Positions 48,341-57,734 of a stretch of 64,000 bases of DNA are shown piece by piece; the stretch's first letter is position 1; the number at the start of each line of letters is the position of its first letter. The stretch spans positions 124,001 to 188,000 of the forward strand of contig NZ_ASXG01000077.1 in assembly GCF_000411975.1 (NCBI RefSeq), given 5' to 3'. Source of the stretch: Amycolatopsis orientalis DSM 43388 (GTDB lineage Bacteria; Actinomycetota; Actinomycetes; Mycobacteriales; Pseudonocardiaceae). The position numbers and the translations under genes are program-made. The notes below the pieces were generated by a model. It saw nothing but the letters and a program-made list of their open reading frames with translations, was not told where the DNA came from and made no database searches.

Positions 48341-49067
48341 CCTTGCCAGGGACGTCGGCCTGCTGCTGCGGTTCGCGCTCGATCACACGGTGACACCAGC
48401 TCGCCACGATACCTACAACCGGCTCTTCGACCGCTACACCACGGATCCCGAGCTGCGGACGGCGTTCGAAGAGACCGCGGCCGGCCTCGGGGTACGCACA
48501 CTGGCCGCGGATCGGACGACCGGCCTGGTGCTCTCCGCGGAGGTCGACTCACCGCTTGCCGTCGCTGATACGGCCCCATGGCTGCGGATCAGCAGCGCCG
48601 GGGACCGGATGGTCTACGGGGTGGCGCTCGGAGGGGCCGCCGCCTGGTGCTACCCGACCGCGCGGTCGGTGCGAGAGCCGGGCACTCGGCGGGTCTCCGC
48701 GATCGACGTTGACCGGCTGATCCGGGAACACGCCGCCGCGGTCGAAGCAGGGGAAGCCGAGTTGCCCGCCGGTCTGGGGCCGGCGTGGGAGCAGTACAGC
48801 GTCCACCGCAAGCAAATCGCCGTCACGAAGAACACCGGCCAGCTCAAGCGTGGTTGCACGGTGAAGATGTGCGAAGAAGTGCTCGGCATGCTGGCCGCCT
48901 TCGGCCTCCTGGTGGCGGATCGGACGGTGCCGCCGCCGCGCCCGGACCTGCGGGTGTGGCGGTCGACCGACCGGTTCCGCGCCCACGTCGCCGCCGGTGG
49001 TGGTCCGCTGGCGTGGCAGACCATCGTCAACTCAGGGATTTCCGCGCTCGACGAGGAGGACGCGTGA
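48327..49067 (+). CDS. JetB/MukE-like winged-helix subunit
   Basis: The 246-residue product starts at ATG 48327 (caccggaggg upstream) and overlaps the previous gene by 14 bp. The N-terminal half is helical; the C-terminal half has a winged-helix pattern (LKRGCTVKMCEEVLGMLAAF GLLVADR). MukE/MksE/JetB proteins of 200-250 residues bind the kleisin and DNA. Family assignment is by size, fold pattern and gene order. Confidence 0.6.
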   Translation: MTDRDLARDVGLLLRFALDHTVTPARHDTYNRLFDRYTTDPELRTAFEETAAGLGVRTLAADRTTGLVLSAEVDSPLAVADTAPWLRISSAGDRMVYGVALGGAAAWCYPTARSVREPGTRRVSAIDVDRLIREHAAAVEAGEAELPAGLGPAWEQYSVHRKQIAVTKNTGQLKRGCTVKMCEEVLGMLAAFGLLVADRTVPPPRPDLRVWRSTDRFRAHVAAGGGPLAWQTIVNSGISALDEEDA

Positions 49068-52000
49068 GACATCTCGGCTGGCGGCTGGAACGCACCTTCC
49101 TGGCGGGAGCCGGCCTGGCCGAGTCCCGGCTGGAAGGTTTGGATCTCAGGTGGTCGGAGCCCCTCGACCGCACGGCGCATGCGGCTCTGTGGGCGGACAA
49201 CGGCACCGGCAAGACGATGGTCACGGCGTTGCGCTACGCCCTCTACCTGCCGTCCGCCCGGGATTTCATCCGCGGCGAATCGGACCGGTCGCTGGCCCAT
49301 CTGGTCCGGTCCCGCGATGTCTGCCACGTCGTCGAGCAGGCCAGTCGGGTCATCGACGGGGAGCTGCAGCGTGTCGTGGTCGGCATGGTCGCCGACTGGG
49401 CGGGCGGCGGCACCCAGGACCTCGAGAACCCGTCACGGCTCCACCGCGTCTTCTACGGCTGGTTTTCGGGTGAGCACGGGCCGACCATCGACGACCTTCC
49501 GTTCCGGACCGATGCCGGGAGGTGGGCCACCCGCAACCAGTTCACGGACGGCGTGCGTGCCGTGCTGCCGTCCGGCGGTGCGATACCACCGCATCTGCCG
49601 TCCGACCACCAGGGAAACTGGCGCAGGTGGCTCGACGCCGTCGGCGTCGATCTCGACCAGGTTCGCTTCCAGGCCGTCATGAACGCCGCCGAGGGCGGCG
49701 TCGATCGGGTCATGCGGTTCACCGACTCCGACCAGTTCGTCCAGTGGCTCGTCGGCGCCACCATGCCGACTTCGACCGTGGAGCAGATCACGAACAGCGT
49801 CGACGTCCTCCGGGCCAACGCCGCCGCCCGGCCGCGCTGGGAGGAGGAGCTGAACCTCTGGCAGAAAGTCATCGAGCCGCTCTTCGGCCTCGCCGTCGCA
49901 CACGACGAGGCCGGCAAGCAGCGCCGCGCGGCCACAGCGGCCAGGACACGTGCTGTCTCGGCCGTTGCCGACGCGGAAGCAACGACTGCGGCGTTGCGCC
50001 TTAAGGAAGAAACGGCGAAGCAGCTGTACGACCACCACGACGGCTCTCGCCGGGAGGCCGGTTCGGCGGCGCGGCGAGCGCAGGCCCACCGCCTTCGGAT
50101 GGAACTGCGTGCCGCCGAGCTGCGAGTGCGGGAAGCCGAGGGCATCGCCGACCGGCGGCGCGACGAACGAGAGGACGCCGAGCGGGAACTCGCCGCCTGG
50201 CGGATCGTCGGAGACGTCCTCCTGGCCGGAGAGCTCACCGGCCGTCTCGCCGGTCTCGAAGAGCGCCGGCGGGTCGTCGAAATGAAGACGGAACAATTGC
50301 AGCGCGAGGAAAGCGCGCTCAGGCACAGTATCGCTCGCTTGTTGACCGCACGCCGAGACGAAGCGGAGAGCGCCCGCCGAGCAGCCGAGACGAGGCTGAA
50401 GAAGGCACGCGACGACCTGGATGACGCAACTCGCGAAGAGAGGCAGGCGCTCGGCGAGCGAGGCGCCGTCACCCAGCAGGCGGAGCAGCACGAAAAGAAC
50501 CGGGCCGCGGCGGAGGGCACGCTGGCCGGGGCCGTCGAGGCGAGTTTGCTGCCGGAAGGCGAGGAACCGGCACAGCAGGACCTCGAGCTCGCCGAAGCGA
50601 TCACCGCCGCGCAGGGCCGGCGAAACGCTGCCAGAGTCGAGCTGGAGCGGATCGAAACGGCTCTCGGTTGGGCACAGGACCGGCTTGTGACGGCCGAGCG
50701 GCGGAGCCGCGAAGCGCGTGACGACGTCGAGCGGTTCCGCGGACAGCTGAACACGGTCGATCGGCGAGTGGCTGCAGTCGAAGAGGACGAACTCGTGGTG
50801 GACGCCTTCGGCGGTACGGTCGCCGATCTCTGGGACAGTCGTGCCCTGCTCACGGACGTGCTGACCGGGCGCGCCACCCGGGCGGACGGTGACGCGGAAG
50901 AAGCGCGCCGGGCGGCCGAGGCGGCGCAGCGCACGATCGACTCGATCGGCACCGACGGGCTCCTGCCGCCGGCCGAGATCGTCGAGGACGCGGTGCGGCG
51001 GTGCGAGCAGGAAGAACTCACGGTGTGGTCCGGGTGGCGGTGGATCGCGGACACGATGACCGCCGAGCCCGCGGAGTCGTTCGCCCGGTCGCGGCCGGAT
51101 ATCGCTTCCGGACTCGTCGTCGCGGAGCCTCACCTCGTGCCCGCGGTGGCGGCCGTGCTCGACGGTCTCGACCTCGATGTCGCCCTCTGGGTCGGCGCGG
51201 TCACTGATCCCGAGGCCGCAGCGGCGGGTGGCGGCGGCAGCGGGACCGAAGCGCGGATTCTGCTGCCACCCGTGGGGGTCTTCGACCGGGACGCCGCGGC
51301 GGGCCTCGTCGCCGCGGCCACCGACGACCGCGCACGAGCGGAAGACGATCGCGCCAAGGCCACCGCACGGGCCCAGCTCCTTCGTGGCGTCCTCGCGACC
51401 TGCGAGCAGCTGTGGCAGGAGTTTCCGGCGGATCCTCGTCCCGCGCTCAACCGCAGTATCGAGGCCGCCGAGCAACGAGTGGAGGAGGCGAGTCGGTACG
51501 AACAGACCGCGCGAGAGGAAATCGCTGCGCTGAAAGAAGAGCGGGTCGTGCAGCGGGGCGTCGTGGAGGAGGCCCAGCTGACGATCGACACGGCAGCAGA
51601 GCACCGCCGGTTACTCGTTCCCGCGATCGCCGCGGCCGAGACGATCGCCGCGGCGCGTCGCGCGTTGCCTGGACTCCGCGATGCGATCGCCTCGCTCGGC
51701 GCGCGCATCGAGGAGCTGTCGGACATCAAGGCCGATCTGGCGGAACGCATCGACGAGGCCAAGGGACTGCAAGACGAACGCGCGAACGCTCGCGATGACG
51801 CGGCTAACGCCTTGCGCCAAGCGGGGTTGGCACCGACGACGGAGGGGCCGATTCCCGACGAAGGGGAGACGGTTCTCCAGGCACGCCTGGCCGGTGTGCA
51901 GGAGACACTGGCGAGCGCCACGATCGATCCCGCGCTGTCCGACGAGATCGAGCGGCTCCGCGGCGAACTCGCCGATGCCGAGGCGAGGATCGGCACGGAC

Positions 52001-53443
52001 CGCGAGCGGCGCGAGCTCGCCAAGCAGTACGCAGCGAGCAGAGGTGCCCGCCATCCGGTCGCTTTGGCTGAGTCGATCAGGATCGCCGAGGGGCGAAGTT
52101 CCGATGTAGGGGTCGAGTTCGCGAAGGCGGAGGCGACGGCGGAGGCCGCCCGGCGCGTCCACCAGCAGCGGGTCGACGACCGCGAGGACCGCACCTCTCC
52201 GGACGCTGACGGGTTCCCGAGCGCGGTGCGGGTCACTTCGCCGCTGGAAGCCGATCAGTACGCACGTCAGCTCAACGATGTGGCCGTGGAATTTCTCGAG
52301 AAACGCAACGTCGAGGACCGCCTGATGAAGGAGGCGGAAGCGGCCGGTGCCAAGGCTGCGGAAGCGCATCGGCTGATCGAGGCTTCGGTGCGGCCGCTGC
52401 TCCACCTCGCGGCCGAGCTTCCGGCCGGACGCGTTTTCGACGACGTGGGCAAGCTGACCGAGGTCCTCGCCAACAGCACTGAAGAGCTGCGGGCCGCGAC
52501 CGAAAACGTCTCGCGAGCCCAAGCCGCGCTGAACGAACTGACGGCCGGCGTGCAGTCACACGCCAACGGCAAGGACGCCAGAGTTGTCGAAGACCAGGCC
52601 GATCCCCACCTGGCCGACTTAATCACGCGGCTCAGGACGGACCAGAGCCTCGCCCTCGACGCCGAACGCATCGCGGCGCAGCTGGAGCAGCGGGTGGCCA
52701 CCCTGCGGGACGACCTCGGGCAACACGACGAACGCGTGCGGACGTGTGCCCGGATGCTGCACATCCAGGCGTCCACGGCGATCGAGAAGCTGCGCCACTA
52801 CCAGAACCAGTCACGTCTGCCAGAAGGGCTGGGGGAGTGGTCGGGACAGCGCTTCGCCGTCATCGATCACGAACCCGTGCCGGACGACGAATCCGTTTCG
52901 GTCGACCGTGTGGCGCGCCTGGTCCACGCTCTCCTCGCGCCCGATGCGGGCAGCTCGGATGCCCAGGCGATGCTGTTCGCCGCTGCCCGCGCTCTCGTCG
53001 ACGCACCGTTCCGCGTCCGGCTCCTGAAGCCCCACACCGATCTCGCCCTCGACCGGGTCGACGTCGCCGAGCTAAAGAATTTCTCCGGCGGACAGCGGGT
53101 GACGGCGGGAGTGCTGCTGTACGCCACCATGGCCCGGGTGAAGGCGGCCGGCAACGACACCTCGATCGGCTGGCTCTGGCTGGACAACCCATTCGGCCAG
53201 GCGTCCGCCGACCAGTTCGTCCGGACCATGCGGCTCGCAGCCGACAAGCTCGGGCTGCAGCTTGTCTTCACCGCCGCCCCCAAGGACAAGGGGGCACTGT
53301 CGATGTTCGACCGGATCATCACCCTGGCTCGTCGTTCACGCCCGTCGTCCGGAGAGAAGGTCGTGCTCGTCGACGACGGCAACCGCGAGCTGGCGGATCT
53401 CGAGCTGATCCAGCACGACGTCCTGCAGGTCCTCGGCGAATGA
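49064..53443 (+). CDS. JetC/MukB-like SMC ATPase
   Basis: The 1459-residue product is read from GTG 49064 in GTGA overlap with the JetB-like gene. The N-terminal head has Walker A WADNGTGKT (43-51). Long coiled coils rich in Glu/Arg/Ala run from about 300 to 1250, with a break near 680-790 that may be the hinge. The C-terminal head has the ABC signature NFSGGQRV (FSGGQ 1340-1344) and Walker B GWLWLDNPFGQAS (Asp1374). The next residue is Asn1375, where SMC and MukB proteins have the catalytic Glu. Such ATPases extrude DNA loops; in Wadjet they sense small circular DNA. Confidence 0.85.
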   Translation: MRHLGWRLERTFLAGAGLAESRLEGLDLRWSEPLDRTAHAALWADNGTGKTMVTALRYALYLPSARDFIRGESDRSLAHLVRSRDVCHVVEQASRVIDGELQRVVVGMVADWAGGGTQDLENPSRLHRVFYGWFSGEHGPTIDDLPFRTDAGRWATRNQFTDGVRAVLPSGGAIPPHLPSDHQGNWRRWLDAVGVDLDQVRFQAVMNAAEGGVDRVMRFTDSDQFVQWLVGATMPTSTVEQITNSVDVLRANAAARPRWEEELNLWQKVIEPLFGLAVAHDEAGKQRRAATAARTRAVSAVADAEATTAALRLKEETAKQLYDHHDGSRREAGSAARRAQAHRLRMELRAAELRVREAEGIADRRRDEREDAERELAAWRIVGDVLLAGELTGRLAGLEERRRVVEMKTEQLQREESALRHSIARLLTARRDEAESARRAAETRLKKARDDLDDATREERQALGERGAVTQQAEQHEKNRAAAEGTLAGAVEASLLPEGEEPAQQDLELAEAITAAQGRRNAARVELERIETALGWAQDRLVTAERRSREARDDVERFRGQLNTVDRRVAAVEEDELVVDAFGGTVADLWDSRALLTDVLTGRATRADGDAEEARRAAEAAQRTIDSIGTDGLLPPAEIVEDAVRRCEQEELTVWSGWRWIADTMTAEPAESFARSRPDIASGLVVAEPHLVPAVAAVLDGLDLDVALWVGAVTDPEAAAAGGGGSGTEARILLPPVGVFDRDAAAGLVAAATDDRARAEDDRAKATARAQLLRGVLATCEQLWQEFPADPRPALNRSIEAAEQRVEEASRYEQTAREEIAALKEERVVQRGVVEEAQLTIDTAAEHRRLLVPAIAAAETIAAARRALPGLRDAIASLGARIEELSDIKADLAERIDEAKGLQDERANARDDAANALRQAGLAPTTEGPIPDEGETVLQARLAGVQETLASATIDPALSDEIERLRGELADAEARIGTDRERRELAKQYAASRGARHPVALAESIRIAEGRSSDVGVEFAKAEATAEAARRVHQQRVDDREDRTSPDADGFPSAVRVTSPLEADQYARQLNDVAVEFLEKRNVEDRLMKEAEAAGAKAAEAHRLIEASVRPLLHLAAELPAGRVFDDVGKLTEVLANSTEELRAATENVSRAQAALNELTAGVQSHANGKDARVVEDQADPHLADLITRLRTDQSLALDAERIAAQLEQRVATLRDDLGQHDERVRTCARMLHIQASTAIEKLRHYQNQSRLPEGLGEWSGQRFAVIDHEPVPDDESVSVDRVARLVHALLAPDAGSSDAQAMLFAAARALVDAPFRVRLLKPHTDLALDRVDVAELKNFSGGQRVTAGVLLYATMARVKAAGNDTSIGWLWLDNPFGQASADQFVRTMRLAADKLGLQLVFTAAPKDKGALSMFDRIITLARRSRPSSGEKVVLVDDGNRELADLELIQHDVLQVLGE

Positions 53444-54468
53444 CCATGGTCGACCTCGACGCACTGGTCCTCGCGCTCGATCCGGAAGGCCGGGGCGGCC
53501 GCCGTGACATCGACGCGTTCGCCACCGAGCTGAGGAAGCTCGCTCCCGGAGCCGGGCCCGGCGACGTCCCCGAGCTCGTCCGAGCCACCCTCGAGCGCGG
53601 GCGAGAGGCTGGTCTCTGGTCCGTCGCCAAGGCCAGAGTCCAGCGCGGACGCAGCGTGCTGCCCAAGTCTGTCCAGCTCATCAGGACGGTTCAGGCCAGT
53701 GACCAACGGCGTCCGGTCGGCGTACCCCTGCGTCCCGAACTCGCGGACTGGGCGACGTCGCTCGACCTGCTCAGCGGTCAGCGAACCGTGCTGCTGGCCG
53801 TCAACGACTGGTTGCGCCGTACGAACGGCGGACAGGTGGCGGTCATCCCAGCCGCCGAGCGCGCGTATGAACTCCTCGGCAACGAAAAGGCGTTCGACTC
53901 GACGCCTCCGGTGGGCGGGGAGACGCTGTGGCGGCCTGACCGGCTCAATTTCGGCCTGCTGCGATGCGTACGCGTTCCGACGCCGCTGACGTGGGAGCCG
54001 GCCGTACCGGTCGTCGGCCCGCCCGGTGCACTGGTCTGCGTGGAGAACCACGCCACCTTCCGCAGCCTGCTCCGGGTGCTCCGGGGACGGACAACGCCGA
54101 AGTGGGTGGCAGTAGCCTGGATCCAGGGACGGAACACGGCACCGCTGGCGTCGGTTCTCGATCTGCCGTTCCGGGTGACGCGGTTCGACTACCTTGGTGA
54201 CCTCGACGCCCCGGGCCTCGAGATCGCTGCGACCGCATGCGCGATCGTCAGCCGGTCCGGGATCCTGGCGGGACCGGCGGAGTCGCTGTGGCGGCTGCTG
54301 GCGGACCGGCCGTCGCGACCCGGCCCCGGAGTCGAGCCTGGGCGAGCCCGTGATCTGGCCAAGTGGCTACCGGAAAGCGTGAGGGACCGCAGTATCGCGC
54401 TCCTGACCGGCGGTCGGGCCATACCGCAGGAAGCCCTTCGCTACGACCTGCTGGACCAGGCTCTGTGA
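53440..54468 (+). CDS. JetD-like Toprim-domain nuclease subunit
   Basis: The 342-residue product overlaps the ATPase gene by ATGA. The N-terminal half (ALVLALDPEGRGGRRDIDAF ...) resembles the arm domain of JetD. The C-terminal half has a Toprim pattern: ALVCVENHATFRSL (Glu202) and FDYLGDLDAPGLEIAATA (D254, D256). These positions coordinate metal in topoisomerase VI-like JetD, which cuts plasmid DNA held by the SMC complex. It is somewhat shorter than typical JetD (about 380-400). It ends QEALRYDLLDQAL. Confidence 0.75.
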   Translation: MTMVDLDALVLALDPEGRGGRRDIDAFATELRKLAPGAGPGDVPELVRATLERGREAGLWSVAKARVQRGRSVLPKSVQLIRTVQASDQRRPVGVPLRPELADWATSLDLLSGQRTVLLAVNDWLRRTNGGQVAVIPAAERAYELLGNEKAFDSTPPVGGETLWRPDRLNFGLLRCVRVPTPLTWEPAVPVVGPPGALVCVENHATFRSLLRVLRGRTTPKWVAVAWIQGRNTAPLASVLDLPFRVTRFDYLGDLDAPGLEIAATACAIVSRSGILAGPAESLWRLLADRPSRPGPGVEPGRARDLAKWLPESVRDRSIALLTGGRAIPQEALRYDLLDQAL

Positions 54469-54982
54469 AGCCGTTGTGGACCCGGCAGGTCGTCTCGGCC
54501 GGCTTGCGTGGTTGTTTCGCCGTTCTCTTCGCCGGCCGGCCTGGGCTTGTGTCGAGACCTCACCGTCGGCATCCGGCTGGCCGGGTAACTCAACGGTGCC
54601 GCCGAGGTGCTCGAGGCCACGTGCACCGTCGACAGTGGCACCAGGCCCCACGATGCCCAAGTTCTCCTCGACGGCGCCCGAAGCCGGCCGGGCGATCTTG
54701 GGGACGTTGCACCGGCTGTGTCGTGCTGCCGCACGTTCCGCGGGTGCTCAGGCAGTCACTGTTGTGGAGACTCCGCTGTCTGAGTCGATCTGCCCGGTCG
54801 CGCGCCATTCGCGCAGGATTCGCCAGCCGTAGTTGTGCGTGCGGGCGACTCGGTCGAGGTCTGCACCGGATGGCGTGTGTCTTTGCCGGTACTCGACTGC
54901 GTAATGCGCCCACCTCTGCTACTCAGCGGTTTCCACCACAGGCTCATCCTCATCTGTGGATAACATCTAGCTTGGGGGTATC
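54469..54982. other. Region between the SMC-like operon and the IS3 element
   Basis: About 510 bases with no intact gene. On the minus strand near 54770-54965 a short coding-like stretch (RWAHYAVEYRQRHTPSGADL; DRVARTHNYGWRILREWRAT) follows an in-frame stop. It looks like the tail of a small helix-turn-helix or replication-type protein and is probably a remnant. Confidence 0.4.
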
Positions 54983-55042
54983 TCGGGACTGCCCCGGTTC
55001 GGTTGACTCCTGACCTGTGAGGATGCGCTCCTCGCTGGAAGA

Positions 55043-55336
55043 ATGTCCACCATGCCGAAAGCATTCCCGCCGGAGTTCCGTCGCGACGTGGTCGCGGTCG
55101 CCCGCAAGGGCGAAGCACCGATCTCGCAGATCGCGAAAGACTTCGGGATCTCCGAGTCCTGCCTGCACCGCTGGCTCAAGATTGCCGACATCGACGACGG
55201 GAACCGGTCTGGCACGACGACCACGGAGTCGGCGGAGCTGCGTGAGCTGCGCAAACGCGCCAAGCTACTGGAGCAGGAGAACGAGATCCTGCGCCGAGCC
55301 GCAGCGTACTTCGCCAAGGAGATCTCCCCAAAATGA
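55043..55336 (+). CDS. IS3-family transposase OrfA
   Basis: The 97-residue product has an HTH_Tnp_1 domain (FPPEFRRDVVAVARKGEAPI SQIAKDFGISESCLHRWLKI) and a leucine-zipper-like tail (AELRELRKRAKLLEQENEIL). It binds the IS ends. OrfB overlaps it by 4 bp at 55333. ATG 55052 is an alternative start. Confidence 0.93.
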   Translation: MSTMPKAFPPEFRRDVVAVARKGEAPISQIAKDFGISESCLHRWLKIADIDDGNRSGTTTTESAELRELRKRAKLLEQENEILRRAAAYFAKEISPK

Positions 55337-56196
55337 CATACCCGCTGGTCGAGGACCTGGCCGCCGACGGATTCCCCGTCGCGGTGACCTGCCGGGTCCT
55401 GGGGTTCTCCACACAGGCCTACTACGCCTGGAGGGCGGCCCCGGTCACCCGCCGCGACCTGGACGACGCCTATCTGATCAACGCGGCGCTCGACATCCAT
55501 CGTGACGACCCCGCGTTCGGGCACCGGTTCATCGCTGACGAACGGCCCGCTCGGGGCATCACCGCCGGGGTGAACCGGGTCGCGCGGCTGTGCGCTCAGC
55601 AGAAGATCTGGTCGGTGTTCGCGAAGAAGAAGGGACTGACGAGACGGGCCGGGCCACCAGTGCACGACGACCTGGTATGCAAGATATTCACCGCTGACGT
55701 TCCGGACCGGCTGTGGCTGACCGACATCACCGAACATCCCACCGCCGAGGGCAAGCTGTATCTCTGCGCGATCAAGGACGTCTACTCCGGCCGCATCGTC
55801 GGGTACTCGATCGACTCGCGGATGACGGCATTATTGGCGGTGTCGGCGTTGCGTAACGCGGTCCGGCTGCGGGAGCCGGCCGGCACGATCGTGCACTCGG
55901 ACAGGGGCAGCCAATTCCGGTCACGGAAGTTCGTGAACACGTTGCACCGCAACGGCTTACGCGGATCGATGGGACGGGTCCGGGCCTGTGGCGACAACGC
56001 CGCGATGGAGTCCTTCTTCGCGCTGCTGCAGAAGAACGTCCTGGACCGGCAACGCTGGCAGACCCGCGAGGAACTGCGTCTGGCGATCGTGACCTGGATC
56101 GAACGCACCTACCACCGCTGGCGTCGGCAGGCCCGCCTCGGCAAACTCACGCCGATCGAGTTTGAGACAATTAACAGGCACGCAACCGCAGCCTGA
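55333..56196 (+). CDS. IS3-family transposase OrfB (DDE integrase core)
   Basis: The 287-residue product has the HTH_21 segment and a DDE core: Asp in RLWLTDITEHPTAEGKLYLC, Asp in IVHSDRGSQFRSRKFVNTL, Glu in NAAMESFFALLQKNVLDRQR. It appears complete and translationally coupled to OrfA. Confidence 0.95.
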   Translation: MTYPLVEDLAADGFPVAVTCRVLGFSTQAYYAWRAAPVTRRDLDDAYLINAALDIHRDDPAFGHRFIADERPARGITAGVNRVARLCAQQKIWSVFAKKKGLTRRAGPPVHDDLVCKIFTADVPDRLWLTDITEHPTAEGKLYLCAIKDVYSGRIVGYSIDSRMTALLAVSALRNAVRLREPAGTIVHSDRGSQFRSRKFVNTLHRNGLRGSMGRVRACGDNAAMESFFALLQKNVLDRQRWQTREELRLAIVTWIERTYHRWRRQARLGKLTPIEFETINRHATAA

Positions 56197-56241
56197 TCCA
56201 CCCCACCTGCGAGTCAACCGAACTCGGGGCAGTCCCGAAGC

Positions 56242-57625
56242 GGGACTGTAAAACGAGCGGTGTAACTCCCGATCATGGAAGTGCACCTGATGACCGACAT
56301 GATGTCTGGCGTGGAGAACGCTGAGGACTTGAGCCCCGTATCCGGGCTGGATGGCCTGGACGAGCAGCTCGTCGCGCAGCTGGTGGATCGCGCGAAGACT
56401 GGTGGGCTGGCGCTGACCGGTGAGAACGGGGTGCTGGCGCAGCTGACCAAACGGCTGCTGGAGTCGGCGCTCGAAGGCGAGATCACCGACCATCTCGGCT
56501 ATGACAAGCACGACCCGGCTGGCCGCGGGACCGGTAACTCGCGCAACGGCACCCGCGCCAAGACCGTGCTCACCGACGTCGGCCCGGTGCAGATCGACGT
56601 GCCCCGCGACCGGGATGCGAGCTTCGAGCCGAAGATCGTGGCCAAACGGCAGAAGCGCCTGGGCGGCGTGGACGAGATGGTGATCTCGCTGGCCGCGAAG
56701 GGCCTGACGACCGGGGAGATCTCGGCGCATCTGGCCGAGGTCTACGGGGCCGAGGTGTCCCGGCAGACGATCTCCACGATCACCGACAAGGTCGTCGAGG
56801 GCATGGTCGAGTGGCAGAACCGGCCCTTGGACCCGGTCTATCCGGTGATCTTCATCGACGCGATCCACGTGAAGATCCGCGACGGCAAGGGTCGCCAACC
56901 GGCCGATCTATGTCGCCTTGGCGGTGACCTGCGAGGGCCGCCGCGACATCCTCGGCTTGTGGGCGGGCGAGGGCGGCGAGGGCGCGAAGTACTGGCTGCA
57001 CGTGCTCACCGAACTCAAGAACCGCGGCGTCGCTGACGTGCTCATGGTCGTCTGCGACGGGCTTGCCGGGTTGCCCGAGTCGATCACTGCGGTTTGGCCC
57101 GCCACGATCACCCAGACTTGCGTGGTTCACTTGCTGCGCAACAGCTTCCGCTACGCAGGCCGTCAGCACTGGGACGCGATCGCCAGGGCGCTCAAGCCGG
57201 TTTACACCGCGCCGGCCGAGGCCGCCGCCCGCGAACGGTTCGCCGAGTTCGCCGAGACGTGGGGCGGTCGGTATCCGGCCATCGTCCGGTTGTGGGACAA
57301 CGCGTGGGCGGAGTTCGTGCCGTTCCTGGCGTTCGATGCCGAGATCCGGCGGGTGATCTGCTCGACCAACGCGATCGAGAGCGTCAACGCCCGCATCCGG
57401 CGCGCGGTGAAAGCCCGCGGTCACTTCCCGAACGAGCAGGCCGCGCTCAAGTGCGTCTACATGGCGATCATGAGCCTGGACCCCACGGGCGCCGGCCGGA
57501 AACGCTGGACGATGCGGTGGAAACCCGCGCTGAACGCGTTCGAGATCGCCTTCGACGGCCGCCTGGCCGCCGGACGCAAGTAGTTCCCCTTCAACCCGAG
57601 TTACACCGCTCGTTTGACAGACCCC
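56242..57625 (+). mobile_element. IS256-family insertion sequence
   Basis: Terminal inverted repeats at 56242-56268 and 57598-57625 share an uninterrupted aaacgagcggtgtaactc core; the outer few bases differ between the ends. The single transposase gene inside has a frameshift. The right end interrupts a gene whose C-terminus remains at 57626-57715. No target duplication is recognisable. Confidence 0.85.
56275..57583 (+). pseudogene. IS256-family transposase, frameshifted
   Basis: The first part (to about 56890) has LAQLTKRLLESALEGEITDH, LGYDKHDPAGRGTGNSRNGT and the first catalytic Asp in PVIFIDAIHVKIRDGK. The second part, in another frame, continues AVTCEGRRDILGLWAGEGGE, the second Asp in VVCDGLAGLPESI and the final Glu in STNAIESVNARIRRAV. 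One extra G in the run 56889-56891 (gcaagggtcgcc) separates them. Removing it restores KVANRPIYVALAVTCEGR, so the gene is disabled by a single base. Confidence 0.9.
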
Positions 57626-57715
57626 GTAGGCGGAATCGGCGCAGGCGTGGCCGCGATCGGCGCCGGCGTGGTAGCCATCAATGAGGCCAATAAAGAATTC
57701 AAGTCCAGAGATTAG
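57626..57715 (+). pseudogene. C-terminal stub of a gene cut by the IS256 element
   Basis: In one open frame the sequence after the IS reads VGGIGAGVAAIGAGVVAINE then ANKEFKSRD and a TAG at 57713-57715. The Gly/Ala-rich stretch could be a membrane helix, as at the end of small holin- or toxin-like proteins. The 5' part is not found at the other side of the two IS elements. Confidence 0.55.
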
Positions 57716-57734
57716 ACTGTCGACAAGGAGAGCA

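Larger units (their letters stand above)
54983..56238 (+). mobile_element. IS3-family insertion sequence, apparently intact
   Basis: The ends are near-perfect inverted repeats: 54983-55009 against 56211-56238, differing by one inserted base (ccccggttcgg versus ccccgagttcgg on the rc). Two overlapping transposase frames fill the interior. No target duplication is visible at the flanks, which suggests later recombination. The right end lies 3-4 bp from the left end of an IS256 element. Confidence 0.88.

Noticed and set aside
49433..51604. Minus-strand frame of 723 codons opposite the SMC-like ATPase
   Set aside because: No start signals or motifs; mirrors the codon bias of the coiled-coil region.
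54469..54982. A fifth gene of the SMC-like operon
   Set aside because: No frame with start, binding site and coding-like composition follows the JetD-like gene; only a remnant on the minus strand is visible.
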